DNA of 64,000 nt from Paenibacillus prosopidis. GTDB taxonomy: Bacteria > Bacillota > Bacilli > Paenibacillales > Paenibacillaceae. This document shows positions 27,305 to 35,725 of this stretch, piece by piece. The stretch's first letter is position 1; each line of letters begins with the position of its first letter. The stretch covers positions 62,001 to 126,000 of the forward strand of contig NZ_QPJD01000015.1 in NCBI RefSeq assembly GCF_003337375.1, read 5' to 3'. A program made the position numbers and the translations under genes. The notes beneath the pieces were generated by a model, which was given only the letters and a program-made list of their open reading frames with translations, had not been told where the DNA came from and did not search any database.

Positions 27305-27844
27305 ATGTCCAATCCGGAAATTTACAGCCTCAACAGCCGCAAGGTCGCGGATGCAACAGATGAATGGCTCGTTAAGCGCGGAGTAACGAAGCTGGCGATC
27401 GCTGAGCTCGTTCACTTTTTGCAAAAGGATTATTTCCCTGACCTAACGCCGGAGGAATGCATTGTGCATGTCGATGCCGTCCTATCCAAGCGCGAGGTGC
27501 AGAATGCGGTATTGACTGGCATTCAGCTTGATATTCTCGCTGAAGAAGGCAAGCTGATGGCGCCGCTGCAGGATATGATTAAATACGACGAGGGGCTTTA
27601 CGGCTGTGATGAAATCTTGGCGCTGTCAATTGTTAACGTATACGGCAGCATTGGCTTTACAAACTTCGGTTATATCGATAAGCTGAAGCCCGGTATCTTG
27701 GTCAGGCTGAACGATAAGAGCGACGGTCAAATCCATACGTTTCTGGATGATATCGTCGGCGCGATAGCCGCATCGGCGGCAAGCCGGATCGCTCACCGCA
27801 AACAGGCAGAAAGAGAAGGCGTCACGCAGCCTCCTCTCGATTAA
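27305..27844 (+). CDS. Phosphatidylglycerophosphatase A / YutG-like protein (paralogue 1)
   Basis: A 179-residue protein of the PgpA/YutG family. Recognisable blocks are ATDEWLVKRGVT, LSKREVQNAVLTGIQLD, DEGLYGCDEILALSIVNVYG and GYIDKLKPG. E. coli PgpA dephosphorylates phosphatidylglycerophosphate; whether the soluble Bacillus-type members do so is not settled, so the activity is only inferred. ATG 27305 has a GAGGGGG site. A second copy lies at 53825-54316. It is divergent from gerM, with 133 bases of shared control region. Confidence 0.85.
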   Translation: MSNPEIYSLNSRKVADATDEWLVKRGVTKLAIAELVHFLQKDYFPDLTPEECIVHVDAVLSKREVQNAVLTGIQLDILAEEGKLMAPLQDMIKYDEGLYGCDEILALSIVNVYGSIGFTNFGYIDKLKPGILVRLNDKSDGQIHTFLDDIVGAIAASAASRIAHRKQAEREGVTQPPLD

Positions 27845-27863
27845 GGCAATCAAACGATAGCAG

Positions 27864-27906
27864 AAGGAGCAGCTTGTCCAACGGACATTCGCTGCTCCTT
27901 TTTTCA
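27864..27906 (+). terminator. Intrinsic terminator after the YutG-like gene
   Basis: AAGGAGCAGC (27864-27873) pairs with GCTGCTCCTT (27891-27900), with an inner GTCC/GGAC stem, followed by TTTTTT on the plus strand. Confidence 0.9.
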
Positions 27907-27925
27907 TAGGCGATAATAAAGAAAT

Positions 27926-27965
27926 GGGACTGTTCCTTCGGTCTTCGACCAGCAGGAGCAGCCCC
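27926..27965 (-). terminator. Terminator after glpX
   Basis: GGGGCTGCTCCT on the minus strand pairs with AGGAACAGTCCC, including G-U pairs, then ATTTCTTTATT. It faces the plus-strand terminator just to the left, as expected for convergent genes. Confidence 0.65.
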
Positions 27966-27972
27966 TATTTTT

Positions 27973-28947
27973 CTATTTATTATCATTATTTAGAAACGGC
28001 TTATTCGGTAAATAGTGCAGTGAACGTACGTACCGGATTGTCTTCGTCTTCGCGCGCATGACGATGGAATGCGTCTCGGCCCGTTGATCCGGGAAATAAT
28101 GTACACCACCGAGAAACTCGCCGGGCGTTACGCCTGTTGCCGCAAAATAAACATCTCCCGTACCAATCATATCTTCCATGGTGAGCACCCGGTACGGATC
28201 CTCGATTCCCATCTGGACGCAGCGATTATATTCATTGCTGTCCGCTGGCATCAACCGCGCCTGTAACTCTCCGTCCAGGCATTTTAACGCTGCTGCCGCC
28301 AATACGCCCTCTGGCGCTCCGCCTGAACCAACATATAAATCGATACCCGCCTCCGGAAATGCGGGAGCCATAGCGCCAGCTACATCGCCATCTGACAAAA
28401 ACTTGATACGGACGCCGACCTTGCGCAGCACCTTCACAATAGACTCGTGACGAGTACGGTCCAAAATCATGACGGTTAAATCCGAAACCTTCTTGTTTAA
28501 TGCATCTGCCGCTTTTTGAAGCGTCACTTCCATAGGATCGGTAATGCTCAGCTTCCCTACAAGCGCCGGACCGAATGCAAGCTTCTCCATATACATATCG
28601 GGCGCATGCAGCAATTGACCTTTGCCTGCAACCGCTATAACTGACATCGCATTATTTAAGCCCTTTGCTACAATTTCCGTACCTTCAAGCGGATCAACCG
28701 CAACATCCACCTCGGGACCGTTAAGACTGCCGACTTCCTCCCCGATATAAAGCATTGGCGCTTCATCCATTTCCCCTTCGCCGATAACGACCGTTCCGCG
28801 GATCGAAACCGAATCAAACATCGCCCTCATCGCCGAAGTTGCCGCACCGTCTGCGCTATTCTTATCGCCTCTCCCCATCCATGGTGCGGATGCCAGCGCA
28901 GCCAATTCCGTTACACGTACAAGTTCCAGTGCCAATTCTCTCTCCAT
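27973..28947 (-). CDS. glpX: Class II fructose-1,6-bisphosphatase
   Basis: Gluconeogenic phosphatase of the GlpX family. From ATG 28947 the protein has 324 residues. SADGAATSAM (31-40), VIGEGEMDEAPMLYIGEE (54-71) and VAVDPLEGTEIVAKG (82-96) provide the metal and substrate ligands (D85, E88). The frame opens 17 codons earlier, but the GGGAG site at 28947 decides the start. It is monocistronic, with a full R1 repeat about 160 bases upstream. Confidence 0.95.
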   Translation of the reverse strand: MERELALELVRVTELAALASAPWMGRGDKNSADGAATSAMRAMFDSVSIRGTVVIGEGEMDEAPMLYIGEEVGSLNGPEVDVAVDPLEGTEIVAKGLNNAMSVIAVAGKGQLLHAPDMYMEKLAFGPALVGKLSITDPMEVTLQKAADALNKKVSDLTVMILDRTRHESIVKVLRKVGVRIKFLSDGDVAGAMAPAFPEAGIDLYVGSGGAPEGVLAAAALKCLDGELQARLMPADSNEYNRCVQMGIEDPYRVLTMEDMIGTGDVYFAATGVTPGEFLGGVHYFPDQRAETHSIVMRAKTKTIRYVRSLHYLPNKPFLNNDNK

Positions 28948-29105
28948 TATCCAATCTCCCTCTGGTCTCTTATGACGGAATAAGTAATAAATGTGCATGA
29001 TGAGGTTTTTCCGTTATTTAATATGTATCATATATTTATATATGTCGCAATATATATTTTGCATTCTTCATTAAATCATCATAAAACTATATTATGTGTG
29101 TTAAA

Positions 29106-29204
29106 CAAGCGTAAACGGCTGTCGCCGTCCTTAGCGGCAAAGCTCGTTTCGCGGTGAAATATAAGCTTATTTATAAGTGTGAAACATATAAATTCTTATA
29201 TTTT
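29106..29204 (+). repeat. R1 dispersed structured repeat, copy A (reference copy)
   Basis: A 99-base element. The 5' half contains CAAGCGTAAACGG, a 5-bp ACGGC/GCCGT hairpin and CGTTTCGC, which can pair back to GCGTAAACG. The 3' half is a nested AT hairpin: outer AAATATAAG/CTTATATTT (9 bp), inner TTTATA/TATAAA. Copy D at 40775-40873 differs at only a few positions, and copies C and E are close. Confidence 0.9.
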
Positions 29205-29206
29205 AA

Positions 29207-29252
29207 AAAAAGAGCTTTCCTTGAGGCAATCTGCCTAAAGGAAAAGCCCTTT
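29207..29252 (-). terminator. Terminator after the metallo-hydrolase gene
   Basis: A bipartite stem GCTTTCCTT...AAGGAAAAGC with inner AGGC/GCCT; on the minus strand it ends in CTCTTTTTTT. Its T-run abuts the 3' end of R1 copy A. Confidence 0.7.
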
Positions 29253-29266
29253 TTCTTCCACGACTT

Positions 29267-30304
29267 TTAAAGTAAGGTTGCGGCATATTGATGAACGCCG
29301 TCCACGACAGCGGAAGCAATCCGCCCCCGCCTCTCCAGATAAACCAGATGAGCGATCGTCTCCGACATCGCAAATCGTAGATTATGCGGATTTTCGCGAA
29401 GTCGGCTGCCGAACAATACCTCACACATCCCGAAAGCGGTGCGGGGCTCTTCCGCGAGCATCGCAACCATCCGCTCAAGCCTGCGCTCGTGGTGCTGCTG
29501 CAGCTCCGTGATGCGGCCGGTGAAATCCGTGAATGGATCACGGTGCCCCGGAAATGCAAGCTTGACTTCATAAGCTTTAAGCTCTTCCAAGCTAGTAAGG
29601 AAGGCTTCCAGCGGATCTCCTCCCTCTCCCGGCACGACGCTCACATTCGGCGTAATGTGCGGCAGCACTTGGTCGCCGCAGAGCATCCAGCCCCGCTCCT
29701 GCTCATAGAAGCAAAGCTGTCCGTTTGCATGACCCGGAGCATCGATCAACAGCCAGTCCATTCCGCCAATTGCGATGCTGCTGCCTGCTTCGATGTAGGT
29801 TACCTTCGGCTGCGGCGACACCATTGCGACAAAGGTTTCCAGATTCTCCCCGATAGCCTCTCTTAACTCGGACGGCATCCCATGCTTGCCATACAGAGCC
29901 TGCAATTGCTCAGAAAAATCACTGCTTCCTCCCCATAATCTAACCGCATAAGCATGGGAGAGACGCGATATGAACACCGGCGCGCCGCTTTTTTGCTGCA
30001 CGTATCCAGCCAAGCCATAATGATCGGGATGCTGATGCGTCAATAGGATACGGGTAATATCTGTCCACTGCAGGCCGAGTTTGTGCAGAACGGCATCCCA
30101 TACACGGATCGCTTCATCCGTCCGTAATCCTGGATCGATCAGCGTATAGCCTTCTTCTTCAGGGAAGAGGTAGCTGTTCACCCATTTTAACGAAAATGGC
30201 AGAGGTACCTTCACCTGAACCCATTCCCCATGCCATATCACTGAATCCACTGCTACTTCGTCCGTTCTCGCGGACAAGCTAAACTCGCCTTGCTCTCCAC
30301 TCAT
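29267..30304 (-). CDS. Metallo-beta-lactamase-fold hydrolase
   Basis: A 345-residue cytoplasmic hydrolase of the MBL fold. The metal motif is THQHPDH (HxHxDH at 90-95), with DAPGHANGQLCFYE, CGDQVLPH and FPGHRDP giving the later histidine and aspartate ligands. A helical C-terminal domain (about 265-345, HHERRLERMVAML) resembles glyoxalase II-like or LACTB2-type proteins. The substrate is unknown. The start overlaps the methyltransferase stop (ATGATGA); ATG 30304 has better spacing from GGAGG than ATG 30307. The two genes form a coupled pair. Confidence 0.85.
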   Translation of the reverse strand: MSGEQGEFSLSARTDEVAVDSVIWHGEWVQVKVPLPFSLKWVNSYLFPEEEGYTLIDPGLRTDEAIRVWDAVLHKLGLQWTDITRILLTHQHPDHYGLAGYVQQKSGAPVFISRLSHAYAVRLWGGSSDFSEQLQALYGKHGMPSELREAIGENLETFVAMVSPQPKVTYIEAGSSIAIGGMDWLLIDAPGHANGQLCFYEQERGWMLCGDQVLPHITPNVSVVPGEGGDPLEAFLTSLEELKAYEVKLAFPGHRDPFTDFTGRITELQQHHERRLERMVAMLAEEPRTAFGMCEVLFGSRLRENPHNLRFAMSETIAHLVYLERRGRIASAVVDGVHQYAATLL

Positions 30305-31050
30305 CATCTCGCCCTCCCTGCCATAATCATGCGAGGAGATGTGGCTGCTTCATACCCGGAGCCGTCAACATTCCCGTACAGCTGCTCCAAAGCAAGTCCG
30401 CATTCCGCCAAATTCCGTTCAAACCACTCGAGTGAAAACAGCCTGACTCTCTCTAAATATTGCCTCGGCTCATCTTGCTTATAAGGATCGGATACCGTGA
30501 TCTCCTTCTGCACCCAGCCGTCTTCAATCGACCGAACTTCTTCAATAAGCAAACCCGTATACGCATCACGCCGCTCGGAGCGAGGAACCAAATGCCGTTC
30601 CACATAGACCGGATTTAAAAAATCGATTAAAAATGATCCGCCTTTGCGAAGCACTTTCCGAATATTCCGCAGCACGTTAACGTTATCTTCTTCTATCGAG
30701 AAATATCCGAATGAGGTAAACAAATTAACCGTCGCATCAAAGCTGCCTGCCTCGAACGGCAGCGCGCGCATATCGCCCTGCACCCATTTAACTGTGCCAG
30801 TCTCATCATGTCGACGGGCTTCCTCAAGTAATATATCCGATAAATCGATACCGGTTACGGTATAGCCTAAGCTTGATAGCGCGAGCGCATGCCTTCCCAT
30901 GCCGCAGCCGATATCCAGTACCTCGGCGCCCTGCGGCAGCTGCAGCCAATCGATCATGCAATGAACTTCTTTGTTCGCATTTTCCCAATTACGATGTTTA
31001 TAAACGAGCATATAATCAGTGCCAAAGCTTTGTTCGTACCATGCTTTCAT
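30304..31050 (-). CDS. Class I SAM-dependent methyltransferase
   Basis: A 248-residue protein with SAM motif I VLDIGCGMGRHAL (44-56), motif II TGIDLSDILLEEA and the acidic loop VQGDMRALPF. It resembles small-molecule methyltransferases of the Methyltransf_11/25 group, but the substrate cannot be told. The start ATG 31050 has an AAGGAG site nine bases away. It overlaps and probably couples to the MBL hydrolase, suggesting a shared pathway. Confidence 0.85.
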   Translation of the reverse strand: MKAWYEQSFGTDYMLVYKHRNWENANKEVHCMIDWLQLPQGAEVLDIGCGMGRHALALSSLGYTVTGIDLSDILLEEARRHDETGTVKWVQGDMRALPFEAGSFDATVNLFTSFGYFSIEEDNVNVLRNIRKVLRKGGSFLIDFLNPVYVERHLVPRSERRDAYTGLLIEEVRSIEDGWVQKEITVSDPYKQDEPRQYLERVRLFSLEWFERNLAECGLALEQLYGNVDGSGYEAATSPRMIMAGRAR

Positions 31051-31249
31051 GTCCGTGCTCTCCTTCATTATCGGTCGTCCGCTATGTAAATCGTTATGAT
31101 TACTTATTGTACTTGAATTACGCTATGCTCGCAAAATAGATTCCCATCGGCCTATATTCTATTCTATAATACAAATTGCTAACGTAAGCTCGATAGACAT
31201 AATTCGATACTGACAACAGCTCAGATACAGCAACTTGGAGGATTTTTCC

Positions 31250-32311
31250 ATGATCGATATCACTTCTGAAAAACGTCTAAAGCAACTGCTTGAAAGCTGC
31301 GGACACACTTCACACACTCATTTATATTACCTTGGTGATAAGGAATGGTTCTGGGATTCTGATTACGAGGCTTTAATCGTGTACCGTTCGGTCGGGAAGA
31401 GAAGAATTGTGCTTGGCGACCCTATTGGGAAACCCCAGTCCATTAGACAAGTCATCGAGCAGTTTATTGCAAACTGCTATGAAAATAAATGTATGCCGGT
31501 ATTTTATCAGGCAAAATCCTCATATCTGCCGCTTTATAAGCATTTTGGGCTGCACTGTGCCAAAATCGGAGAAGAAGCTCAAGTAGATTTGTCCAGCTTT
31601 CATTTGAATGGCAAGCACTGGCTTAAGCTGCGCAATCGTATAAATAAATTTAAACGTAACGGCTTCTCCGTCGAGGTTCTGTTCCCGCCTTATTCCGATT
31701 CATTCCTGAAGCGTCTTCAAGCCATATCGGATGAATGGCTCAGTAATCGGAAGGAAAAAAGCTTCTCCGTGGGGTCTTTTGCAACGGAATACGTGAGCCG
31801 ATTTCCTGTTGCAGTGTTGGTTGGCCCAGATAAAAATTACGAGGCGTTCGTGACGGTCGCAGGTGATCATCGTCAATTTGCTACGGGTCAGGAAGAAGAC
31901 TCCGTTCGCCGGCGAATAACCGTAGACCTCATGCGTTATACGAAAGCATGCCCGCACGGCACAATGGATGTTCTGTTTCTTTCGCTATTCTTGTGGGCCA
32001 GGGAGCATAACTATGCCCTTTGCAGCTTGGGCATGGCTCCCTTAGCCAACGCGGGCGATTTTATCATAGGCAAGCTGCTGTACAAGTACGGGAGCAAGCT
32101 GTATAACTTTAAGGGGCTGTATGAATATAAGAATAAATTCGGACCAAAGTGGGAGGATGTCTACTTAGTTTATCAGCCTGCTTCAGTTTACGTTACCATT
32201 GCGCTGCTGGCGTTAATCATTCATACGCCCGAGTCCAAAAAGCTTTCACTGGATCATAGTCCTTCCAAAGGTTTCATAAATAAAGACTCTATTTCAAGGA
32301 GACGGGCTTAA
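31250..32311 (+). CDS. Free-standing phosphatidylglycerol lysyltransferase-type domain (DUF2156)
   Basis: A 353-residue protein matching the C-terminal GNAT-type domain of MprF: IVLGDPIGKP near 55-65, KLRNRINKFKRNGFSVEV, SLGMAPLAN and LYNFKGLYEYKNKFGPKW. MprF enzymes transfer lysine or alanine from aminoacyl-tRNA to phosphatidylglycerol. This protein lacks the flippase and has at most one hydrophobic segment (about 315-332), so its lipid substrate and place are inferred. The start ATG 31250 has a GGAGG site. A TATAAT lies at 31165-31170. Confidence 0.85.
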   Translation: MIDITSEKRLKQLLESCGHTSHTHLYYLGDKEWFWDSDYEALIVYRSVGKRRIVLGDPIGKPQSIRQVIEQFIANCYENKCMPVFYQAKSSYLPLYKHFGLHCAKIGEEAQVDLSSFHLNGKHWLKLRNRINKFKRNGFSVEVLFPPYSDSFLKRLQAISDEWLSNRKEKSFSVGSFATEYVSRFPVAVLVGPDKNYEAFVTVAGDHRQFATGQEEDSVRRRITVDLMRYTKACPHGTMDVLFLSLFLWAREHNYALCSLGMAPLANAGDFIIGKLLYKYGSKLYNFKGLYEYKNKFGPKWEDVYLVYQPASVYVTIALLALIIHTPESKKLSLDHSPSKGFINKDSISRRRA

Positions 32312-32366
32312 TTGTTCGCAGCGGTATAAATCAGAGCGTTATCAAAGGGAACCTACTCGAATAAAT

Positions 32367-32409
32367 AAACGGCAGAGGGACTGCTCATAGAGCTAACCCT
32401 CTGCCGTTT
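32367..32409. terminator. Terminator between the DUF2156 gene and fni (convergent)
   Basis: A perfect 13-bp stem (AAACGGCAGAGGG at 32367-32379 with its complement at 32397-32409) and a 17-base loop. It can serve both converging genes; the U-tract is short on either strand. Confidence 0.75.
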
Positions 32410-32426
32410 AAGAAAGCTTGTACTGC

Positions 32427-33488
32427 TTATTCCAATCTAGGAATAAGCCTCTTCGTCTGCCGCAGTTCACTTATTGTTCCTGCGCCGATACCAAACATCG
32501 CTGTCCGAAGTTCAAATTCAATCCGTTCGAATTGCAGCTTCAACTGTTCTATTGATACTTCGCTATTACCGTTAGCTGCTTGCGGGAGCAAAACGCGCCC
32601 GAAGCCAGCCAAGTTCGCGCCCAAAGCGATCGCTTTGGCCGCATCCACTCCATTACGCAAGCCGCCGCTCGCAATAACGCTCGCAGCCGGCAGCTGCTTG
32701 CGAATTTCCACGATGCTTTCAGCAGTAGGAATGCCCCAATCGGCAAAAGCTTCTGCCGCCTGTCTGCGAAGCGAATCATTCGACCGGTATTTCTCCACCT
32801 GGCTCCATGATGTTCCGCCTGCGCCTGCAGCATCAATGAATGCGACGCCAACACGATCAAGCGCGGCCGCCGTATCTCCATCGATTCCCCAGCCAACCTC
32901 TTTCACGCCGACAGGCACGCCAATTGACTTGCATACCTGCTCAATTGCCGATAGCAAGCTGCGAAAATCAGTGTCGCCCTCCGGCTGAAATACCTCCTGC
33001 ATACTGTTCAAATGCAGTACGAGCGCATCTGCCTCTGCAATTTCAACTGCTCTTCGGCAAGCATCTACACCAAATCCATAATTAAGCTGTACCGCGCCTA
33101 TATTTGCGATGACAGGTACGGTAGGAGCATCCTTTCGAATAGAGAACGAGGCAGCCAGCTCCTCGTTCTCTATTGCTGCGCGCATGGAGCCGAGCCCGAT
33201 AGCCCATCCCCGCTCCTCAGCCACAATCGCTAATCGGCGGTTAATGGCTCCCGCTTCATCAGTACCGCCTGTCATGGAGCTGACAAGCAAGGGAGCTCCC
33301 AGCCTCTTGCCGAGCCATTCCGTACTCAGCTTCACCTCATGAAAGGACAGCTCCGGCAGCGCATTATGTTTAAACCGGTACCTCTCGAACCCAGTCTCAA
33401 TACCTACGCTATTCACTTGCTCCTGTAAGCAAATGCGTATATGCTCTCCTTTGCGCTTCGCGGTAGCTGCTTGTTGTTCTACTGTCAT
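32427..33488 (-). CDS. fni: Type 2 isopentenyl-diphosphate delta-isomerase
   Basis: FMN-dependent enzyme that interconverts IPP and DMAPP. Blocks visible are KRKGEHIRICL, RFKHNALPE, PLLVSSMTGGTDEAGAINR, LHLNSMQEVFQPEGD, VGVKEVGWG and ASGGLRNG. About 353 residues from ATG 33488, which has a GGGAGG site seven bases away. Together with ispG it places two isoprenoid steps in the window, though far apart. A 5' fragment of R1 begins just upstream of its ribosome site. Confidence 0.95.
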   Translation of the reverse strand: MTVEQQAATAKRKGEHIRICLQEQVNSVGIETGFERYRFKHNALPELSFHEVKLSTEWLGKRLGAPLLVSSMTGGTDEAGAINRRLAIVAEERGWAIGLGSMRAAIENEELAASFSIRKDAPTVPVIANIGAVQLNYGFGVDACRRAVEIAEADALVLHLNSMQEVFQPEGDTDFRSLLSAIEQVCKSIGVPVGVKEVGWGIDGDTAAALDRVGVAFIDAAGAGGTSWSQVEKYRSNDSLRRQAAEAFADWGIPTAESIVEIRKQLPAASVIASGGLRNGVDAAKAIALGANLAGFGRVLLPQAANGNSEVSIEQLKLQFERIEFELRTAMFGIGAGTISELRQTKRLIPRLE

Positions 33489-33500
33489 GCTTGTTCCTCC

Positions 33501-33549
33501 CAAGCGTAAACGGCTGATGCCTTTTATAGCGGTGCAGCTCCAGTTTCGC
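33501..33549 (+). repeat. R1 repeat, 5'-end fragment (copy B)
   Basis: Begins CAAGCGTAAACGGCTGATGCC and continues with decayed similarity to GTTTCGC; the AT-rich hairpin is missing. It directly abuts the fni ribosome site. Confidence 0.7.
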
Positions 33550-33697
33550 TTCTCTATCTTTTCACAACATCGTTAGTTTGCGCTTAGGGCTAGGTAATCT
33601 TACACTTAGCCGGCTACGTACAAGCATAGCATATTTTTTCATATCTCGCTCCCAAGCCCTGTGGATTTGAACATCCACGAAGCTATTTGTCCGTTTA

Positions 33698-33733
33698 TGA
33701 TTTTTGCAATCATTAAATTGATTTTTACAATCA
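33698..33733 (+). promoter_or_regulatory. Tandem inverted-repeat operator upstream of nagBA
   Basis: Two copies of TGATT-N5-AATCA (33698-33712 and 33719-33733) spaced 21 bases centre to centre, two turns of the helix; 14 of 15 bases agree between copies. They lie just upstream of TATAAT 33762-33767, so they could bind a repressor or an activator. The protein is unknown; the nearby DeoR-family regulator is a candidate. Confidence 0.6.
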
Positions 33734-33801
33734 TTTTTTATTGTTAATCCGTCGAAATTCATATAATATAAAATCAACGAATCCACCGAGGAGGCACATA
33801 C

Positions 33802-34527
33802 ATGGAAATTATCATTTTTGATACTCAGCAGCAATTAGACGCGTACGCCGCAGAGCTGATCGTTAATACCGTAAACCAAAAACCAAACGCCGTATTGGGG
33901 CTGGCAACAGGATCGACACCTATCGGAATTTATGACAAAATGGTAGAGTTGTACAATCAGAAAAAAGTAAGCTTCAGCAGCGTGACGACCTTCAATCTCG
34001 ATGAATACGTCGGATTGCCGCCGCAAAACGACCAAAGCTATGCGTATTACATGAACAAGCATTTATTTTCGCATATCGATATCCCGGAAGACCGGACGCA
34101 TTTGCCGAACGGGATGGCGGATGATATTGACGCGGAGTGCATACGTTATGATGCGATGCTCGAAGCCCAACCAGTCGACATTCAGCTGCTTGGCCTCGGC
34201 CATAACGGACATATCGGTTTTAACGAGCCTGATGTCAACTTATCCGGCGGTACGCACGCAGTGAAGCTGAAGGATGAAACCCGCGAAGCGAACGCTCGCT
34301 TCTTTGCTTCCATGGACGAAGTTCCAACCTATGCGGTTACGATGGGTGTAGGCTCGATTTTGAAGGCAGACACCATCGTATTGGCCGTTCGCGGAGCTGA
34401 TAAAGCGGAAATTGTAAAAGAAGCGCTGACAGGCCCAATTACGACAAGTGTACCGGCTTCATTGCTTCAAACACATGCACGTGTAATCGTACTGCTCGAT
34501 CGCGAGGCAGGAAGGATGTTGGATTAA
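33802..34527 (+). CDS. nagB: Glucosamine-6-phosphate deaminase
   Basis: Converts glucosamine-6-phosphate to fructose-6-phosphate and ammonia. LATGSTPIG (34-42) binds the phosphate, D67 in NLDEYVG and H137 in GHNGHIGFNEP are catalytic-site residues, and 241 residues is the Bacillus-type length. ATG 33802 has GAGGAGG. The nagA ATG follows its stop with no gap, so the genes form an operon for amino-sugar use. Confidence 0.97.
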   Translation: MEIIIFDTQQQLDAYAAELIVNTVNQKPNAVLGLATGSTPIGIYDKMVELYNQKKVSFSSVTTFNLDEYVGLPPQNDQSYAYYMNKHLFSHIDIPEDRTHLPNGMADDIDAECIRYDAMLEAQPVDIQLLGLGHNGHIGFNEPDVNLSGGTHAVKLKDETREANARFFASMDEVPTYAVTMGVGSILKADTIVLAVRGADKAEIVKEALTGPITTSVPASLLQTHARVIVLLDREAGRMLD

Positions 34528-35721
34528 ATGAATAGCAGCTCTGCTAACTGGCTCATTCGCAATATTAATATCGTACTAGAGGATCGTGTGGTGACGGGAA
34601 GTGTCATCGTTCTGAATGGCCGCATAGAACGGATTATTTCACATGAAAGCATGGATAAAGCAGAGCTTGCCGAATCGCTAGAGTCAATTGACGGACAAGG
34701 CGGATGGCTGCTGCCCGGCTTTATCGACATTCACGTTCATGGCGGCTTTAGCGCAGACTTTATGGATGCGGACCGCGAGAGCTACGATACGATTACCCGG
34801 TTTCATGCTTCGCAAGGAACAACAGGAATGCTGGCGACGACGATGACCGCTTCCAAAGAAGCGATTGAAGCGGTGCTTCAGGCAGCAGCAGAGTACCGAT
34901 CAACTGAAATGCCTTTTGCCGCTCTATATGGCGTTCATTTGGAAGGTCCATTCATAAGCGAAAAGTGGCCCGGCGCGCAAAATCCTGCCCACATCAAAAA
35001 CCCTCAGCTCGACTGGCTGAAGAAATGGCATTCGGAATGGCCGGATCTCATTCGTTTGCTTACACTGGCACCAGAGAAGCCGGGGGCTATTGAAATGATC
35101 TCATGGCTTGCTGAACAAGGAATAATTACTGCTTGCGGGCACACCGATGCTGTATACACTGAAATAGAAGCTGCGGCGGACGCCGGACTTTCCCATGCGG
35201 TGCATACGTACAATGCGATGCGCGGCTTACACCACCGTGAGCCTGGAACGCTTGGTGCCGTGCTTACCGACGACCGCATTTATGCCGAGTTGATTGCCGA
35301 TGGCGAGCATGTTCATACCGCAGCAATCCGGCTGCTGCTTGCAGCGAAGCCGGCGGATAAAGTCATTCTAATAACTGACGCCATTTCGGCAGCAGGCATG
35401 CCGGACGGAGACTACGCGCTAGGCGGCTTGACCGTCGTCGTGAAGCAAGGCGTCGCGCGTCTGCGCGAAGGCAATGCCCTGGCAGGCAGCAGCTTGACAA
35501 TGATACGTGCCTTTCGCTTCATGCTCGATCATACGAGCTTGTCCTTACCAGAGGTGAGCCGTATGGCAAGCGGCAATGCAGCAAAACAGCTTGGAATCAG
35601 TGACCGCACCGGTTCGATTACTGTCGGTAAGCAAGCCGATCTCGTCTGGACCGACGCGCAGTTCAACGTTCGCCGGACATGGGTGCAAGGCCGTTCCGTT
35701 TATGAGAATACGGTGAAATAA
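34528..35721 (+). CDS. nagA: N-acetylglucosamine-6-phosphate deacetylase
   Basis: Removes the acetyl group before NagB. The amidohydrolase metal motif HVHGG (H69, H71), HLEGPFIS, CGHTDAVY, HTYNAMRGLHHREPG and LITDAISAAGMPDG are all present; 397 residues. It is the second gene of the nagBA pair. The GntR-type regulator and PTS genes that often accompany it are not here. A MITE-like element starts four bases after its stop. Confidence 0.97.
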   Translation: MNSSSANWLIRNINIVLEDRVVTGSVIVLNGRIERIISHESMDKAELAESLESIDGQGGWLLPGFIDIHVHGGFSADFMDADRESYDTITRFHASQGTTGMLATTMTASKEAIEAVLQAAAEYRSTEMPFAALYGVHLEGPFISEKWPGAQNPAHIKNPQLDWLKKWHSEWPDLIRLLTLAPEKPGAIEMISWLAEQGIITACGHTDAVYTEIEAAADAGLSHAVHTYNAMRGLHHREPGTLGAVLTDDRIYAELIADGEHVHTAAIRLLLAAKPADKVILITDAISAAGMPDGDYALGGLTVVVKQGVARLREGNALAGSSLTMIRAFRFMLDHTSLSLPEVSRMASGNAAKQLGISDRTGSITVGKQADLVWTDAQFNVRRTWVQGRSVYENTVK

Positions 35722-35725
35722 GCGT

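Larger units (their letters stand above)
28948..29266. other. Intergenic stretch with R1 repeat
   Basis: No gene seen. About 100 bases of very AT-rich sequence upstream of glpX (28990-29090) probably hold its promoter; then come R1 copy A (29106-29204) and the terminator of the next gene (29207-29252). Confidence 0.7.
33489..33801. other. Divergent control region between fni and nagB
   Basis: No gene seen. In order: the fni ribosome site, an R1 fragment (33501-33549), a GGCTA/TAGCC hairpin near 33588-33612, a perfect GTGGAT-N6-ATCCAC hairpin (33661-33678), a tandem operator (33698-33733), a TATAAT (33762-33767) and the nagB ribosome site. Confidence 0.7.
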
